The notes under the pieces: generated by a model
The model's input: the letters and a program-made list of their open reading frames with translations, nothing else
Databases searched by the model: none
What the model was told of the DNA's origin: nothing
In this document: positions 5,258 to 6,935 of the stretch, one piece after another
Numbering within the stretch: the first letter of the stretch is position 1
Layout of the letters: the number at the start of each line of letters is the position of its first letter
Translations under genes and position numbers: made by a program
Assembly: GCF_946479975.1 (NCBI RefSeq)
Contig: NZ_CAMLIX010000247.1
Coordinates: 1-6,935, forward strand
Direction: 5' to 3'
DNA: 6,935 nt
Source: an uncultured Flavobacterium sp.
GTDB lineage: Bacteria; Bacteroidota; Bacteroidia; Flavobacteriales; Flavobacteriaceae

Positions 5258-6688
5258 CTATTCCTCTTTTCTCAATAAACATCTTCCTCTTGGTTCGTCG
5301 CCTTCGTAAAGAGCTATTTCTGAATGTAGAAATTCGGCAGCAGCGGCAGAATCTTTGACTTTAGAGGCACTTCTCTGTATCATTTCAGATTCAAATTTTG
5401 AGAGAGCACTTTCTCTTACGCCTTGTTCTTTCCAATATTTTAATGATTTGCAACCTTTTGCAATTTCACGCGCCAGCGAAAGCGCATCCAGTAAAGCCTG
5501 ATTGGCTCCTTGCCCTTTAAACGGACTCATCGGGTGCGCGGCATCTCCAATCAGCGTAACAGAACCGGTATTTTCAAGCAGTTCTTTGTGAATTAATTCG
5601 CGGTCATAAACAGGATAACCTGAAATTTGAGCTTCTTGAGTAGCCGCCATTATGTGCGGAATCGGATCGTGCCATTGTGTTCTTCGGCAGGCTTCTTCTT
5701 TAAGTGCTTTTGTTCCTTTAGAACTGAGTTCTTTTGCTTCTTCTTCGGACATTGGAAAACTTAACTGCCACATAATCGAATCTGAAGTATAAGGCATCAT
5801 GTAAATTCGTTCGTTTCCATTTGCTGTCTGAAAAACCGTTGCACCATCCAGCAGCGGGCTATTTACATTTTCTAAAGCACTCAAAGGACAAATTCCTAAT
5901 ATAACGATGCATCCTAAATAACGTAAAGGTGTTTTTTCTTCGCCAATTATAAATTTACGAACAGCACTTCGAATGCCGTCGGCTCCAACCAAAATGTCTG
6001 CTCTTGCATGTTTTTTTTCTCCATTGACTTCAAAAGCCAATTCAATGTCTTTATTGTTAGTTTGTTTATAATCTAATAATTGATGTCCCCATTGTACAGT
6101 GTCGTTTCCTTCTAGTTGCTGCAATAATGCTAAACGCAGCAATTGTCGTGCAATGTGAATATTGGTGCGCTTTGGCGAAGCTTTCAAGTCATTTTCTAAC
6201 CATTTTCTAACGCCCCATTCGCCTATTACTTTTCCGTCTGTAGTGTGCACAATATGTTTGGTAGATACAACTCCATTTTCAAGTGAAGTGATTCCGAATC
6301 CTTCCATGGCTTTACTGGCTTGCTGCAAAGTAAGTCCGTAACCTTGAGAACGAGCATCAAAATTGGTGTCGCGCTCGTAAATAGTACACGGAATACCGCG
6401 ATGCAAACAAGCTACGGCAAGCGCAACACCGCCAATGCCTGCGCCAATAATTGCTACGTGCGGGAAATTTTCATGATCTGCTTTCGGGAAACTTTCTGAA
6501 GCTGTTAAACCAGATCCGTTGCAGTTTGTACAAGTATATAATGAAGCTTTAGGAAGAATGGGAGGAATTCCTTGTTTATCTGCCTTTTCAAAACGATCCA
6601 TCGCAATTTGAAAATCAAGTCGTACTTTTTTGCTGAGTCTTCGGCTTTTTTTACCGCGTCCTTGGCATTCGAGACAAATAGTCCACAT
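5258..6688 (-). CDS. FAD-dependent monooxygenase with N-terminal DnaJ-type zinc motifs
   Basis: This 476-residue cytoplasmic protein is a group A (PHBH/UbiH/TetX-like) flavin monooxygenase that would use NAD(P)H and O2 to hydroxylate an unknown, probably aromatic, substrate. The FAD domain begins at residue 77 with VAIIGAGIGGVALA (GxGxxG at 82-87) and E105 of IYERD for the ribose. The DG motif LVGADGIRSAVR has D237-G238. The GD motif IGDAAHPMSPFKGQGANQALLDALSLA has G381-D382 and closes the flavin site. Residues 113-120 (RSQGYGLT) form the usual loop after the first Rossmann unit. Ahead of this catalytic part are CLECQGRG (5-12) and CTNCNGSG (53-60). These two CxxCxGxG units could together bind one zinc, as pairs do in DnaJ. 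The 40 residues between them are a charged helix. The last residues RGRCLLRKEE contain C470. ATG at 6688 is supported because the first zinc motif starts four residues later. The gene converges on the upstream gene and has no operon partner here. The substrate cannot be inferred from context. Confidence 0.92.
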   Translation of the reverse strand: MWTICLECQGRGKKSRRLSKKVRLDFQIAMDRFEKADKQGIPPILPKASLYTCTNCNGSGLTASESFPKADHENFPHVAIIGAGIGGVALAVACLHRGIPCTIYERDTNFDARSQGYGLTLQQASKAMEGFGITSLENGVVSTKHIVHTTDGKVIGEWGVRKWLENDLKASPKRTNIHIARQLLRLALLQQLEGNDTVQWGHQLLDYKQTNNKDIELAFEVNGEKKHARADILVGADGIRSAVRKFIIGEEKTPLRYLGCIVILGICPLSALENVNSPLLDGATVFQTANGNERIYMMPYTSDSIMWQLSFPMSEEEAKELSSKGTKALKEEACRRTQWHDPIPHIMAATQEAQISGYPVYDRELIHKELLENTGSVTLIGDAAHPMSPFKGQGANQALLDALSLAREIAKGCKSLKYWKEQGVRESALSKFESEMIQRSASKVKDSAAAAEFLHSEIALYEGDEPRGRCLLRKEE

Positions 6689-6935
6689 ATTCTATTGCTT
6701 TATTTTATTATAAAATGAAAGAACAGGAAACTATTCTTTAGTGCTGCAAAATTAATTAATTATTTTAGAAATTGCTGTAGTACAATTTAAAGGAATCAGA
6801 ACTTTGCCGAAAACGATTGATTCCTAATAATCGATAGAATTTGTCATTTAGATTTATTTTAAACTGAATTTTGAATGACATGATGCTTTAGCTTTTAACA
6901 TAAAAAATGTTTAATATTGTCTTTTTGATTAGCAA
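6689..6935. other. Upstream region of the monooxygenase gene, no gene recognised
   Basis: These 247 AT-rich bases hold no credible coding frame on either strand. They contain an inverted repeat AGGAATCA (6791-6798) / TGATTCCT (6818-6825) with an 8-bp stem and 19-base loop. A second pair, TGTCATT/AATGACA, lies around 6842-6880 with a long loop. Both could be operator-like or chance. The far right end may be the upstream region of a divergent gene beyond the window. Confidence 0.5.
6747..6754 (-). promoter_or_regulatory. Possible -7 box of the monooxygenase gene
   Basis: On the minus strand this reads TAATTTTG, matching TAnnTTTG, 58 bases before the start codon. The nearest minus-strand TTG (6783-6785) is 28 bases away rather than about 19, so the promoter is only partly supported. 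Confidence 0.3.

Overview
The window looks like chromosomal DNA from a Flavobacterium or a close relative in the Bacteroidota. It is AT-rich with long A/T runs and AT-rich leaders without strong Shine-Dalgarno sequences. It has at least one excellent match to the Bacteroidota promoter form TTG-N19-TAnnTTTG, lipoproteins with acidic residues just after the lipid-bearing cysteine, and a TonB-dependent receptor ending in Phe. No tRNA, rRNA, CRISPR array, transposase or phage gene was seen.

Left half (1-3300, + strand): a metal-related gene group that resembles the receptor/MbnP/MbnH part of methanobactin-type copper loci. It holds, in order, the C-terminal barrel of a TonB-dependent receptor (entering from the left, with a probable frame disruption at its edge), a 123-residue membrane-anchored protein with a C-x9-CHGKCH motif five bases later, an MbnP-family lipoprotein with the WxW/GYRF signature, and a di-haem MauG/MbnH/cytochrome c peroxidase-type lipoprotein. 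By analogy with characterised MbnP-MbnH pairs, the di-haem enzyme would oxidise a tryptophan of its MbnP partner to build a copper site, and the receptor would move a copper species across the outer membrane. No methanobactin precursor gene is visible. A hairpin followed by T5 lies between mbnP and mbnH and could lower mbnH expression. Two related MITE-like elements (1162-1306 and 3307-3541) flank the mbnP-mbnH pair in opposite orientation.

Middle (3542-5195): an AT-rich leader, then a secreted 211-residue protein of unknown function with weak papain/calpain-like features. It is followed by a 146-residue secreted protein of unknown function with its own near-consensus promoter and a perfect 37-base palindromic terminator, probably a monocistronic and well-expressed unit.

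Right part (5196-6935): a convergent minus-strand gene for a cytoplasmic FAD-dependent monooxygenase with two DnaJ-type CxxCxGxG zinc motifs at its N-terminus, then 247 bases of upstream DNA without a recognisable gene.
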